Position numbers and translations under genes: made by a program. A stretch of 64,000 nt of DNA from Thiomonas bhubaneswarensis. Its GTDB lineage: Bacteria > Pseudomonadota > Gammaproteobacteria > Burkholderiales > Burkholderiaceae_C. The notes under the pieces are model-generated. The model ran no database searches, was not told the DNA's origin, and saw only the letters and a list, made by a program, of their open reading frames with translations. The DNA is taken from positions 477,232 to 541,231 of the forward strand of contig NZ_LIPV01000001.1 in assembly GCF_001418255.1 (NCBI RefSeq), in the 5' to 3' direction. The number at the start of each line of letters is the position of its first letter. Position 1 is the first letter of the stretch. This document shows, piece by piece, positions 8,937 to 18,699 of the stretch.

Positions 8937-10399
8937 GCGCAGTTATTGAAAGCCGCGACATACCGGTCTCTTGGCAGCTAGTGCCACTGAAGGAACTCGG
9001 CGTGTGGTCAGGTGGCGGCACGCCGTCGAAAGCAAAGCCAGAGTATTGGACGAATGGCAGCATTCCTTGGGTTTCGCCCAAGGACATGAAGACCGAACGC
9101 ATCATCGATAGCGAGGACCACATAACTAAAGCCGCTGTTGAAGAATCAACCGCGAAGTTAATACCGGCTGGCGCCGTGCTAGTCGTTACACGAAGCGGGA
9201 TATTGAGCCACACCCTTCCGGTGGCGATCTCCACTGTGCCAGTAACGGTCAATCAAGACTTGAAGGCCATAGCGCCGAAAGACGGCGTATTGCCCGATTA
9301 TTTGGCGTGGGCGCTTCGCTGTTTTGCTCGGGAGATACTTAACACCTGCTCAAAACAGGGTACCACTGTCGCCAGTATCGAGACGGCTGCTTTGCACCGT
9401 TTCGAGATTCCAGTCGCACCCCTCGACCAACAAAAGCGCATCGTCGCGGAAATCGAAAAACAATTCTCCCGCCTCTATGATGCCGTCGCCAACCTCAAGC
9501 GCGTCAAGGCCAATCTCAAGCGCTACAAAGCCGCCGTCCTCAAAGCCGCCGTCGAAGGCCGCTTAGTCGTTACCGAAACCGAACTCGCCCGCCGCGAAGG
9601 CCGCAGCTTTGAAACCGGCGCACAACTCCTGCAACGCATCCTCGAAACCCGCCGCAGCCAGTGGAAAGGCAAGGGCAAATACAAAGAACCCGCCGCGCCC
9701 GAAACCTCTGACCTTCCCGAATTGCCGGAGGGGTGGGTGTGGGCGTCTATCGACCAGTTAGCTGCGCCGGAGCCTAACTCAATCACGGACGGCCCGTTCG
9801 GCTCGAATCTCAAAACGGAGCACTACCAAGAGTCTGGTCCCCGCGTTATTCGCCTTCAGAACATCAAAGACGGGGAATTCGCGGATGAGTATGCCCATAT
9901 TTCCCAAATGCACTTTGAACGGCTTCGCAAACACGAGATTCAAGCTGGTGATCTTGTCATTGCCACCTTGGGTGACAATCCACCGCGCGCTTGCATTATT
10001 CCGGCGTTCGTCGGGGCTGCGATCGTTAAAGCAGATTGCATAAGGTTCAAGCCACATTCAGCACTGACGGTTGCCTACCTGAATGCCGCATTGAACTGTC
10101 AGCCTACGCGGAAGCGTGTCAAGAATGTGCTCCACGGTATAGGCAGGCCGCGCCTTTCACTCGGTGAGATTCGTGCAATTGCACTTCCAATTCCACCTGA
10201 AACGGAGCAGCGCCGCATCGTTGCGGAAGTGGGCCGCCGCCTCTCCCTCCTGCGCGACACCGAGGCCCAGGTGGACGCCAACCTCCAGCGCGCCGAGCGT
10301 CTGCGCCAGTCCATCCTGAGTCGGGCGTTTTCCGGTGGCTTGGTCAATGACAACTCAACAAACCCGATGAGCACCGCGGCAGTATCGGGCGCTGCATAA
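8933..10399 (+). CDS. hsdS: Type I restriction-modification specificity subunit
   Basis: HsdS gives the complex its DNA target. The 488-residue protein has the two-fold plan of the family: target recognition domain 1 (about 10-165, opening SWQLVPLKELGVWSGGGTPS), a conserved helical spacer (about 165-215, QQKRIVAEIEKQFSRL), target domain 2 (about 255-430, opening LPEGWVWASIDQL) and a second conserved helix (EQRRIVAEVGRRLSLL). Base composition falls in both target domains (more A/T than the flanks), as expected of exchangeable specificity domains. It is translationally coupled to the HsdR-tail remnant by an ATGA overlap. It lies before, not after, hsdM. Confidence 0.95.
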   Translation: MSAVIESRDIPVSWQLVPLKELGVWSGGGTPSKAKPEYWTNGSIPWVSPKDMKTERIIDSEDHITKAAVEESTAKLIPAGAVLVVTRSGILSHTLPVAISTVPVTVNQDLKAIAPKDGVLPDYLAWALRCFAREILNTCSKQGTTVASIETAALHRFEIPVAPLDQQKRIVAEIEKQFSRLYDAVANLKRVKANLKRYKAAVLKAAVEGRLVVTETELARREGRSFETGAQLLQRILETRRSQWKGKGKYKEPAAPETSDLPELPEGWVWASIDQLAAPEPNSITDGPFGSNLKTEHYQESGPRVIRLQNIKDGEFADEYAHISQMHFERLRKHEIQAGDLVIATLGDNPPRACIIPAFVGAAIVKADCIRFKPHSALTVAYLNAALNCQPTRKRVKNVLHGIGRPRLSLGEIRAIALPIPPETEQRRIVAEVGRRLSLLRDTEAQVDANLQRAERLRQSILSRAFSGGLVNDNSTNPMSTAAVSGAA

Positions 10400-10418
10400 C
10401 AATCCAAGGAACTAGCAC

Positions 10419-12323
10419 ATGGCCGGCTCGACCTTCAAGACCAACCCCATTGACCTGATCGAGCTGCTGGAGGATTGCCACCGTGGCAAGCTGCAGTTGC
10501 CGGACTTCCAGCGCAGCTGGGTATGGGACGAGGACCGCATCAAGAGCCTGATTGCATCGATCTCGCGCGCCTTTCCGGTCGGCGCGCTGATGACGCTGGA
10601 CACCGGTGGCGAGGTGAACTTCAAGCCGCGTCCGGTGGAGGGCGCGCCGACCGAGGCGAAGAACGTGGCACCACAATCGCTGTTACTGGACGGCCAGCAA
10701 CGCATGACCTCGCTGTATCAGGTGACGCTGCGCGGCAAGGTGGTGGAGACGGTCACGCCGAAGAACAAAAAGGTGAAGCGCTGGTTCTACATTGACATCC
10801 GCAAGGCGCTGGACCCGACCGTCGACAGGGAGGAGGCCATCGTAGGCGTGCCGGAGGATCGGATCATCCGCACCGACTTCGGCCGCGAGGTTGTGCTGGA
10901 CCTGTCCACGCCCGATGGGGAGTACGTGGCGCTGATGTACCCGCTGACCCAGGTGTTCGACTGGGACCGCTGGCAGGACGGCTTCGATCAGCAATGGCTC
11001 GGCGACGAGCATGAGGCCATGCGCGAAACCTTCCGTGCCTTCAAGCGCCAGGTGCTGGAGAACTTCAAGTCTTACCGCGTGCCCGTGATCTCGCTGGACC
11101 GCTCCACGTCCAAGGAAGCAGTGTGCGTGGTGTTCGAGAAAGTCAATACAGGCGGCAAGGCGCTGGACGCCTTTGAACTGGTCACAGCGATGTATGCGGC
11201 GGAAGGCCACGAGCTGCGCAAGGACTGGTACGGCGACGACGAGCACAAGGGCCGGCACCGGCGCTTCGCGGATACTCTGCGGCCTGCTGATTCCGAGGCC
11301 GGGATCATTGCCGGTGTGAGCAATACAGATTTTCTCCAGGCGATCTCGTTGTTCTACACGCGCGAGCGTCGCCGCGAGGCGGAGCGTGCCGGCAAGACAG
11401 GCAAGGAACTGCCGGCGGTTATCGGCAACCGCCAGGCGCTGTTGAACCTGCCGCTGGCGGCCTATAAGCAGTACGAGAAGCCGGTGGAACACGGTTTCGT
11501 TCAGGCGGCTAAGTTCCTGCACATGCTGCACATCTACCGCATCTTCGACCTGCCCTATCGGTCGCAGATCGTGCCGCTTGCAGCGATCATCGCCGACATC
11601 GGCGAGGCTTGGGAGCATGAGGCCAACCGGGCCAAGCTGGTGCGCTGGTACTGGAACGGAGTGTTCGGCGAGCTGTACGGCTCGGCGGTGGAGTCGCGCA
11701 TCGCCCGCGATTTCATGGAGGTGCCACGCTGGTTGCAGGGCGGGCCGGAACCGTCCACGGTGAGCGAGGTCATCTTCCGCGCCGACCGCCTGAAAACCAT
11801 GCGCATGCGCCTGTCCGCCGCCTATAAGGGCGTGAATGCATTACTCATGAAGGAAGGCGCGCAGGACTTTCGCTCCGGGCAGAAGTTCGACCACACGGTC
11901 TTCTTCGGCGAGAACGTGGATATCCACCACATCTTTCCGCAGGACTGGTGCAAGAAGCAGGACATCAAACCGGCGGTATACGACTCCATCATCAACAAGA
12001 CTCCGCTGTCGTATCGCACAAACCGGATCATTGGTGGTGTCGCGCCATCTGAATACTTGGCCAAGTTGGAAAAGGGCGACAAGCAGACCCCGGCCATTGA
12101 CCAGACACGACTGGACGGCTATCTCCGTTCGCACCTGATCGATCCCGCCATCCTGCGCAGCGACGATTTTGAGGCGTTCATGGCAGACCGGCAGAAGCGC
12201 TTGCTGGGCTTGATAGAGCAGGCAACTGGGAAAGCTGCCTACACGGGCGAGGTGCCAGAAGAGGGTGAGGACGTCGGCGCGGACGAAGACGCTGTTGAGG
12301 CCGAAAAGATCATCGCCTCATGA
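10419..12323 (+). CDS. DUF262 / HNH-type protein inside the RM operon
   Basis: A 634-residue protein with the DUF262 (ParB/Srx-like) signature at the N-terminus: LQLPDFQRSWVWDEDRIKSL (26-45), FPVGAL (52-57) and DGQQRMTSLY (91-100). A DUF1524-like His-Me-finger nuclease module sits near the C-terminus: DIHHIFPQDW around residue 500, then INKTPLSYRTNRIIGG. The same pairing occurs in GmrSD/BrxU-type modification-dependent restriction enzymes, where the DGQQR part binds or hydrolyses nucleotide. It lies 19 bases after hsdS and 21 bases before hsdM on the same strand, so it is probably co-transcribed as an additional defence factor. Domain assignment is strong; the target is unknown. Confidence 0.85.
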   Translation: MAGSTFKTNPIDLIELLEDCHRGKLQLPDFQRSWVWDEDRIKSLIASISRAFPVGALMTLDTGGEVNFKPRPVEGAPTEAKNVAPQSLLLDGQQRMTSLYQVTLRGKVVETVTPKNKKVKRWFYIDIRKALDPTVDREEAIVGVPEDRIIRTDFGREVVLDLSTPDGEYVALMYPLTQVFDWDRWQDGFDQQWLGDEHEAMRETFRAFKRQVLENFKSYRVPVISLDRSTSKEAVCVVFEKVNTGGKALDAFELVTAMYAAEGHELRKDWYGDDEHKGRHRRFADTLRPADSEAGIIAGVSNTDFLQAISLFYTRERRREAERAGKTGKELPAVIGNRQALLNLPLAAYKQYEKPVEHGFVQAAKFLHMLHIYRIFDLPYRSQIVPLAAIIADIGEAWEHEANRAKLVRWYWNGVFGELYGSAVESRIARDFMEVPRWLQGGPEPSTVSEVIFRADRLKTMRMRLSAAYKGVNALLMKEGAQDFRSGQKFDHTVFFGENVDIHHIFPQDWCKKQDIKPAVYDSIINKTPLSYRTNRIIGGVAPSEYLAKLEKGDKQTPAIDQTRLDGYLRSHLIDPAILRSDDFEAFMADRQKRLLGLIEQATGKAAYTGEVPEEGEDVGADEDAVEAEKIIAS

Positions 12324-12344
12324 AAACGACAAAGCAATTTAAAT

Positions 12345-13823
12345 ATGAATACATCAACCATCGTCGATAAACTCTGGAACTACTGCAACGTGCTGCGCGA
12401 CGACGGCATGAGCTACGGCGACTACGTCGAGCAGCTCACCTATCTGCTGTTCCTCAAGATGGCCGACGAGCGCACCCGCGCGCCGTACCATCAAACCAGC
12501 CCGGTGCCGGAGCCCTACGGCTGGGCCAGCCTTCTCGGGAAAGACGGCGACGCGTTGTTCGATCACTACCGCCACACGCTGGAGGCGCTGGGCCGGGAGC
12601 GCGGCCTGCTCGGGCTGATCTTCGCCAAGTCGCAGAACAAGTTCCAGGACCCGGCCAAACTGCGGCGGCTAGTGGTGGACCTCATCGACAAGGAACAGTG
12701 GGTGTCGATGAGCGCCGACGTGAAAGGCGATGCTTACGAAGGCCTGCTGGAAAAGAACGCCCAGGACACCAAATCCGGCGCTGGCCAGTACTTCACCCCG
12801 CGCCCGCTGATCCAGGCGATTGTGGAGGTGATGGCGCCGAAGCCCGGCGAAACCGTGTGCGACCCGGCCTGCGGCACCGGCGGCTTTCTGCTCGCGGCGC
12901 ACGACCATGTGGTGCAGCACAACCCGCACCTCACCAAGGACCAGCGCAAGAAGCTCAAGGAGGAAACCTTCAAGGGCTGGGAGCTGGTGCAGGCGACCGC
13001 CAGGCTGTGCGCCATGAACCTGCTGCTGCACGGCATCGGCAGCCAGGACTTCGAGCCCATCGTGGTGGGTGATTCGCTGGCCGCCGACCCGGGTGACCGC
13101 TTCGATGTGATTCTCACCAATCCGCCCTTCGGCAAGAAGAGCAGCACCACCATCGTGGGCGAGGAGGGCAAGGTCAGCAAGGAACGCGACGTGGTGGAGC
13201 GCGGCGACTTCTGGACCACCACCTCGAACAAGCAGCTCAACTTCGTCCAGCACGTCAAAACCCTGCTCCGGCAGAACGGCCGCGCCGCCGTGGTCGTGCC
13301 CGACAACGTGCTGTTCGAAGGCGGCGCGGGTGAGACGATTCGACGTAAACTGCTGCACGAGTGCGACGTGCACACCCTGCTGCGCCTGCCCACCGGACTG
13401 TTCTACGCCCAGGGCGTGAAGGCGAACGTGCTGTTCTTCGACAAGAAGCCCGCCAGCGAAACGCCATGGACGAAAACGCTGTGGGTCTACGACCTGCGCA
13501 CCAACCGGCACTTCACGCTCAAGACCAACCCGCTGCAGCGGGAGGACTTGGATGAGTTCGTACGTTGCTTCAACTCTGCCAATCGGCATGCGCGCACGGC
13601 GACGTGGTCGCCCGCCGCACCCGAAGGCCGCTGGCGCGCCTACGACTACGAGGAACTCATCAACCGCGACAAGGCCAGTCTGGATATTTTCTGGCTGAAG
13701 GACGAATCGCTGTCCGACTCGGACAACTTGCCCGCACCGGAGGTAATCGCCGCCGAAATCGTGGACGATCTCGAAGCCGCGCTGGAGCAATTCCGGCTGA
13801 TGGCCGCCGAGGCCGAGCCCTGA
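12345..13823 (+). CDS. hsdM: Type I restriction-modification DNA methyltransferase subunit
   Basis: HsdM transfers a methyl group from S-adenosylmethionine to adenine in the target. The 492-residue product has the N-terminal helical domain (residues 1-130, beginning NTSTIVDKLWNYCNVLRDDG), the SAM motif DPACGTGGF (about 172) and the catalytic motif NPPFGK (from 259), which marks an N6-adenine methyltransferase. It is the last gene of the island and ends 36 bases from the convergent methyltransferase gene. The operon order R-S-M, with inserted genes, is unusual; M before S is the common arrangement. Confidence 0.96.
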   Translation: MNTSTIVDKLWNYCNVLRDDGMSYGDYVEQLTYLLFLKMADERTRAPYHQTSPVPEPYGWASLLGKDGDALFDHYRHTLEALGRERGLLGLIFAKSQNKFQDPAKLRRLVVDLIDKEQWVSMSADVKGDAYEGLLEKNAQDTKSGAGQYFTPRPLIQAIVEVMAPKPGETVCDPACGTGGFLLAAHDHVVQHNPHLTKDQRKKLKEETFKGWELVQATARLCAMNLLLHGIGSQDFEPIVVGDSLAADPGDRFDVILTNPPFGKKSSTTIVGEEGKVSKERDVVERGDFWTTTSNKQLNFVQHVKTLLRQNGRAAVVVPDNVLFEGGAGETIRRKLLHECDVHTLLRLPTGLFYAQGVKANVLFFDKKPASETPWTKTLWVYDLRTNRHFTLKTNPLQREDLDEFVRCFNSANRHARTATWSPAAPEGRWRAYDYEELINRDKASLDIFWLKDESLSDSDNLPAPEVIAAEIVDDLEAALEQFRLMAAEAEP

Positions 13824-13859
13824 TCAGGGACGGTCGGGAGGCCTGTGAGGCGCAGGCGA

Positions 13860-14513
13860 TCAGCCGGGTTTGCGCGCCACGCCGTCGATCAGCGCGGAGC
13901 GGCCAACATGGCCGCGGCCTTCGTGAAGCTCCGCTTCGCGTTGCTCCAGCAGCAGCCAATCGGCCTGAGGCAGCAGGTCGCGCAGCAATTGCAAGGTGTA
14001 GAGATGGTCGGGTCGGCCGGGACCGCCGGTGCCGTAAGCCATCTGCTCCAGCGCATAGCCTTCCACCAGCAACAGACCGCCGGGTTTGAGGGTGCGCCAC
14101 AGGCCGGAAAACAGCCGTGCGCGCAGGTCCGGGTCGGCAAACTGCACGAAGATGGCGGCAACCGCGTCGAATTGGTCGGGTTTCCAGTCCCATTCGTCCA
14201 CCGCTGCTACGTGGAAGTCCACGGCGACGCCGCGTTCCTGTGCCCACACGCGTGCCTTGTCCACTGCAACCGGCGAAAGATCGAACGCGGTGACTTGGTG
14301 GCCTTGCTCGGCCAGCCAGATGCTGTTGCGGCCTTCGCCGTCTGCCGCGCTGAGGACGCGGCTGCCCGGAGCGAGTCGGACGGATTCACGCACCAGAAAG
14401 GCGTTGGGCTCGGCACCGTAATGCAGGCCAGGCTGGGCGAAGCGGGCATTCCAGGTGTCGCGAGGGTTGGCAAAGCCGCTTGCAGGCTGTGTGGCGGGAG
14501 TGTGCGTTGTCAT
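13860..14513 (-). CDS. Class I SAM-dependent methyltransferase
   Basis: A 217-residue Rossmann methyltransferase. Visible are the family opening (RFAQPGLHYGAEPNAFL), motif I (VLSAADGEGRNSIWLAEQG), the acidic end of strand 2 (VTAFDLSP) and the post-core KPGGLLLVEGY. The pattern is that of small-molecule or TehB-like methyltransferases; the substrate is unknown. ATG 14513 is used; a TTG three codons upstream (14522) is possible. It lies convergent to hsdM and upstream of the OsmC gene on the same strand, 38 bases away, so the two may form one transcript. Confidence 0.85.
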   Translation of the reverse strand: MTTHTPATQPASGFANPRDTWNARFAQPGLHYGAEPNAFLVRESVRLAPGSRVLSAADGEGRNSIWLAEQGHQVTAFDLSPVAVDKARVWAQERGVAVDFHVAAVDEWDWKPDQFDAVAAIFVQFADPDLRARLFSGLWRTLKPGGLLLVEGYALEQMAYGTGGPGRPDHLYTLQLLRDLLPQADWLLLEQREAELHEGRGHVGRSALIDGVARKPG

Positions 14514-14551
14514 GATGGGCAATGCGATGAAAAAGCCGTCATTCTGCGGGC

Positions 14552-15001
14552 TTATTTGAGTTTCTGCCCGGTGCCGTCAAACACTGAAACCGTCACCGGA
14601 ATGCCCTGGCGTACGCTCTCGCCCACGGTGCAGAACTGCTCGAACTGCATGAGCACGCGGTCGAGCCGCTCCATGCCCTGGGCGGGAGCTCCCATGTGGA
14701 TGTCCACCGCGATGGACAGCACGCGCAGGCGGCCTGCGGCGTTGCGACCGATCTCGCCGGTGGCGGTGGTGGTCAGGCCCTTGGGGTCGAGCTTGAACTT
14801 GCTCAGCGCGAAGTACAGGCTGGAACTCATGCAGTTGCCCACGGCGGCAAGCAGCAGGTGCGAGGGCGACGGCCCCGCGCCTTCGCCCAGTGGCGGCGGT
14901 TCGTCGGTGACGATGGGGGATTGGCCGTCGGCGTAGTGCAGATCGAACTGGTACTGGTTGAACTGCTTGAGGGTGACGCTGGGGGGTTGTTTGTCGTCCA
15001 T
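14552..15001 (-). CDS. OsmC-family peroxiredoxin-like protein
   Basis: A 149-residue OsmC/Ohr-fold protein. OsmC proteins reduce organic hydroperoxides through two cysteines; both are visible, one in GNCMSSSLYF and one in QFEQFCTVGESVRQGIPV. The segment GPSPSHLLLAAVGNCM is diagnostic. The start at 15001 has AGGAG six bases upstream; the frame extends further but without homology. It is divergent from cydD, with only about 60 bases between starts, so the promoters overlap. A role in peroxide or sulfur-electrophile defence is inferred from the family. Confidence 0.88.
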   Translation of the reverse strand: MDDKQPPSVTLKQFNQYQFDLHYADGQSPIVTDEPPPLGEGAGPSPSHLLLAAVGNCMSSSLYFALSKFKLDPKGLTTTATGEIGRNAAGRLRVLSIAVDIHMGAPAQGMERLDRVLMQFEQFCTVGESVRQGIPVTVSVFDGTGQKLK

Positions 15002-15064
15002 TTGGGCTCCTGAAGGCGTGCTGCGATGCTGCATTGTCGGCCGCGGCGCTCAGCCAGGTGCATG

Positions 15065-16906
15065 ATGCCAGTGCGCGCGGTCTATAAGATACGGATTGTC
15101 TCGCGCCACACACCGCTTGGCGCCCCACCTCCCGCCCCGATCTTGGCAACTCCCGAAGAACTCTGGCTGAAAGCCCGCAAGAAGGATATTCGCCCCGCGC
15201 TGAACCGCGCCGTGGGGCTGGGCCTGTTCGCGGGCTGGCTCATCATCGTGCAGGCCTGGCTGCTGGCGCGGGTGGTGGCAGGGGTCATCATCGAGCACCA
15301 GACACTGGGTGAGGTGTGGGTTTATCTGGCGGCGATGCTGCCGATTTTCGCGCTGCGCTTCGTGCTGATGCGCGCCTCGGAGAACGTGGCCTTCGAGGCT
15401 GCGGCGCAGGTGCGCCGCGATCTGCGCGAGCGCTTGTACGCACATCTGCAGACGCTGGGCCCGCTGTGGCTGACGCGTCAGTCCACGGGCGATCTCGCCA
15501 ACAACGTGGTGACGGGCATCGACGCGCTGGAGGCCTATTACGCGCGCTATCTGCCGAATATGTCGCTCACCGCGCTGGTGCCGCTGTCCATCCTGGTGTT
15601 CGTGTTGCCGCAGGACTGGATCAGCGGCTTGGTGCTGCTGGGCACGGCGCCGCTGATCCCGATTTTCATGATCCTGATCGGCAAGGGCACGGAGTCGCTC
15701 AACCAGCAGCAGTGGCAACTGCTCACCCGCATGAGTGCGCGCTTTCTCGACTCGCTGCAGGGGCTGACCACGCTCAAGCTGTTCGGCGTGAGCCGTCACG
15801 AGGCCGAGGTGGTGGCCGCGCTGACCGAGGACTACCGCATCGGCACGATGAAGGTGCTGCGGGTGGCCTTTCTATCGTCGGTGGTGCTGGAGTTTCTCTC
15901 CACCGTCAGCATCGCCATGGTGGCGGTGTTCATCGGCTTTCGGCTGTTTTACGGCGAGATGGCGTTTTTTAACGGCTTTTTCGTGCTGCTGCTCGCGCCG
16001 GAGTTCTATCTGCCGCTGCGCAATATGGGCACGTTCTACCACGCCCGCATGGAGGCGATCGGTGCCGCGCAGGGTCTGTTGAAGCTGCTCGACACCCCGG
16101 TGCCGCCGCACGCCCGCGCCACCGGCGGCACGCAGCGCATCGACGGCGATGCGGTGCAGATCCGCTTCGATGCCGTCACGGTGCGCCATGCCGACGACCT
16201 GCCCCCGGCCCTCGACGGCGTGAGCTTCACCGCCCCGCCGCGCGGCCTCACCGCGCTGGTCGGCGCCAGCGGCGCAGGCAAGAGCACCGCGCTGCACGCG
16301 CTGATGGCGCTGGTGCAGCCGCAGTCGGGGCAAATCCTGGTCAACGACATCCCGCTGGACGCGCTGGACCTCGCCGACTGGCTGCGGCAGGTGGCCTGGG
16401 TGCCGCAGCGGCCGCATGTATTCGAAGGCACGGTGCGCGACAACATCGCCCTCGGCCAGCCGCAGGTGCCGCAGGAGGAGGTGGAGCGCGCCGCGCGCGC
16501 CGCGCAGGCGCATGACTTCATCGCCGCCTTGCCGCAGAGCTACGACACCCCGTTGGGCGAACGCGGCCTGGGGCTTTCGGGCGGGCAGGTGCAGCGCCTG
16601 GCGCTGGCGCGCGCCCTGCTCAAGCCTGCTCCGCTGGTGTTGCTGGACGAGGCCACGGCGCAGCTCGATGCCCATACCCAGTTGCAGGTCGGCGACGTCA
16701 TCTTGGAACTGGCGCACCAGCGCTGTGTCATTCTTGCCGCGCACCGCCTGAGCACCGTGCTGCGCGCCGATCATGTGGTGGTGCTCGAAGCGGGCAAGGT
16801 GGTCGAGCAGGGCACGCCCGCCGATCTGCTGGCCCGGGGCGGCGCCTTTGCCGCGCTGGTGCGGGCGCATGAGCACGCACCCGCCATGTCCGGGGAGATG
16901 GCCTGA
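15065..16906 (+). CDS. cydD: CydD, thiol-reductant ABC exporter subunit
   Basis: CydD and CydC form the inner-membrane ABC exporter of glutathione and cysteine needed to assemble cytochrome bd oxidase. CydD shows the membrane domain (about 45-370) with the family stretch GWLIIVQAWLLARVV, Walker A GASGAGKST (near 400), the signature LSGGQVQRLALARALL (near 504) and Walker B LVLLDEATAQLD. The start is uncertain. ATGs lie at 15026, 15062 and 15065, and the homologous part begins only at LATPEELW, where TTG 15143 could also start. 15065 is chosen because AGGT sits six bases before it. A TATAAG element at 15083 would fit a later start. The TGA overlaps the cydC ATG. Confidence 0.93.
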   Translation: MPVRAVYKIRIVSRHTPLGAPPPAPILATPEELWLKARKKDIRPALNRAVGLGLFAGWLIIVQAWLLARVVAGVIIEHQTLGEVWVYLAAMLPIFALRFVLMRASENVAFEAAAQVRRDLRERLYAHLQTLGPLWLTRQSTGDLANNVVTGIDALEAYYARYLPNMSLTALVPLSILVFVLPQDWISGLVLLGTAPLIPIFMILIGKGTESLNQQQWQLLTRMSARFLDSLQGLTTLKLFGVSRHEAEVVAALTEDYRIGTMKVLRVAFLSSVVLEFLSTVSIAMVAVFIGFRLFYGEMAFFNGFFVLLLAPEFYLPLRNMGTFYHARMEAIGAAQGLLKLLDTPVPPHARATGGTQRIDGDAVQIRFDAVTVRHADDLPPALDGVSFTAPPRGLTALVGASGAGKSTALHALMALVQPQSGQILVNDIPLDALDLADWLRQVAWVPQRPHVFEGTVRDNIALGQPQVPQEEVERAARAAQAHDFIAALPQSYDTPLGERGLGLSGGQVQRLALARALLKPAPLVLLDEATAQLDAHTQLQVGDVILELAHQRCVILAAHRLSTVLRADHVVVLEAGKVVEQGTPADLLARGGAFAALVRAHEHAPAMSGEMA

Positions 16907-18693
16907 TGCGTTTCAACCCGCTGCCGCCCGACTTCGATCTGACCCAGGCACGCGCCGATCTGCGGCGCCTGGTCGCCCTGTTCCGCCCGTATCGCTCGTG
17001 GATGCTGTGGGGCGCCGTCGCCGCGCTCCTCACCCTGCTGGCCAATGTGGCGCTGATGGCGACCTCGGGCTGGTTCATCGCCCAGATGGCGCTGGTCGGG
17101 CTGGTGGGCGCGGCGATGGATTACTTCACCCCGGCCGCCTTCATTCGCGGCATGGCCATCACCCGCACCGCCGGGCGCTACATCGAACGCCTGGTCACGC
17201 ACGAGGCCACCTTCCGCCTGCTGCAGGCGCTGCGCGTGTGGTTCTACCAGAGTCTGGAGCCGCTGGCCCCGGCGCGGCTGCAGGAACTGCGCAGCGCCGA
17301 TCTGAGCAGCCGCATCCTCAGCGACATCGACGCGCTCAACCACCTCTACCTGCGGGTGCTGGTGCCGGTGGGCGTGGCGCTGATCGGCGGCACGCTCATC
17401 GTGGCGATGATGGCGTTTTTCAGCCTGCGCGTGGCCGCGTCCACGCTGCTGTTCCTGCTGCTGGCCGGGGTAGCGGTGCCGCTGCTCACCTTCCGCCTGG
17501 GGCACGAGCCGGGGCGGCGACTCGTGGCGCAACGCGCCGAGTTGCGCAGCGTCGTGGTCGATGGCCTGCAGGGTCTGGGCGAGTTGCGGCTGTACGGTGG
17601 CACGACGCAACAGGCGCAGCGCATCGGTACGCTGACCGACGCCATGATCGCCGAGCAGCGCCGACTCAGCCGCGCCACCGGCCTGTCGCAGGGCCTGCTC
17701 GGTCTGGCGGCGAACCTGGCCATGTGGAGCACCCTGCTGCTGGCCATTCCGCTGGTGCATGCGGCCGACCTCACTCCGGCGCAACTGCCCATGCTGGCGC
17801 TGTTCGTCCTCGCCAGCTTCGAGGCGGCGATGCCGCTGCCGCTGGCGCTGCAAATGCTGGGCGAGACGCTGGCGGCGGCGCGCCGGGTGTTCGCCATTCT
17901 CGACGCCAGGCCGCAAATCGAGGAGCCCGCCGATCTGCCCGTGCCGCGCTGGGAGGGCGCCGAGCTCGTAGTCGACGGCCTGCGGCTGCGCTACCCCGGC
18001 GCGTCAGCCGACGCCGCCTGGGCACTCGACGGCCTGAGCCTGAGCCTGCGCCCGGGCGAGCGCGTCGCCCTGGTCGGCCCCAGCGGCGCGGGCAAGAGTT
18101 CGCTCATTGCCGTGCTGCTGCGCTTCTGGGACTATCAGGCGGGCAGCGTGCGCATCGGCGGCCACGATCTGCGCGCCTGGCCGGGCGAGGCGCTGCGCGG
18201 CCACATCGCCGTGGTGTCGCAGGACACCTATCTGTTCAACACCACCATCCGCGACAACCTCATGCTGGCCAAGCCCGACGCCACGCAGGAAGAAGTCATC
18301 GCCGCCTGCAAGGCCGCGCAATTGCACGACTTCATCACCGCGCTGCCCGAGGGCTACGAGACCTGGGTGGGCGAGGCCGGCATGCGCCTGTCGGGCGGGC
18401 AGGCGCGGCGCGTGGCCATTGCCCGCGCGCTGCTGCGCAACGCGCCGCTGCTCATCCTCGACGAGCCGACCGAAGGCCTGGACGCGCTGACTGAACGCGA
18501 TCTGCTGCGCGACATCGCCACCCTGATGGCGGGACGCACCGTGCTGCTCATCACCCATCGACTTGCCGCGCTGCCCGCGGCGGTCGATCGGGTGCTGGTG
18601 ATGGAGTCCGGACGCGTGGTCGAAGAAGGCGCGCCTGCAGAGCTGCTGGCACGGCCGCAAGGCGCTTTCCGCGCCCTGCACGACGCACTGTAG
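16906..18693 (+). CDS. cydC: CydC, thiol-reductant ABC exporter subunit
   Basis: Partner of CydD in the heterodimeric exporter. The 595-residue protein has six membrane helices in its first 310 residues, including the family sequences LMATSGWFIAQMALVG and FTPAAFIRGMAITRTAGRYIERLVTHEATFR. The nucleotide domain has Walker A GPSGAGKSS (391-399), the signature LSGGQARRVAIARALL (near 495) and Walker B LLILDEPTEGLD. It shares one base with cydD (TGATG), so both are made from one mRNA. The target oxidase genes cydAB are at 57278-60046 of this window. It ends six bases from the convergent UbiM-like gene. Confidence 0.95.
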   Translation: MRFNPLPPDFDLTQARADLRRLVALFRPYRSWMLWGAVAALLTLLANVALMATSGWFIAQMALVGLVGAAMDYFTPAAFIRGMAITRTAGRYIERLVTHEATFRLLQALRVWFYQSLEPLAPARLQELRSADLSSRILSDIDALNHLYLRVLVPVGVALIGGTLIVAMMAFFSLRVAASTLLFLLLAGVAVPLLTFRLGHEPGRRLVAQRAELRSVVVDGLQGLGELRLYGGTTQQAQRIGTLTDAMIAEQRRLSRATGLSQGLLGLAANLAMWSTLLLAIPLVHAADLTPAQLPMLALFVLASFEAAMPLPLALQMLGETLAAARRVFAILDARPQIEEPADLPVPRWEGAELVVDGLRLRYPGASADAAWALDGLSLSLRPGERVALVGPSGAGKSSLIAVLLRFWDYQAGSVRIGGHDLRAWPGEALRGHIAVVSQDTYLFNTTIRDNLMLAKPDATQEEVIAACKAAQLHDFITALPEGYETWVGEAGMRLSGGQARRVAIARALLRNAPLLILDEPTEGLDALTERDLLRDIATLMAGRTVLLITHRLAALPAAVDRVLVMESGRVVEEGAPAELLARPQGAFRALHDAL

Positions 18694-18699
18694 TCGGGC

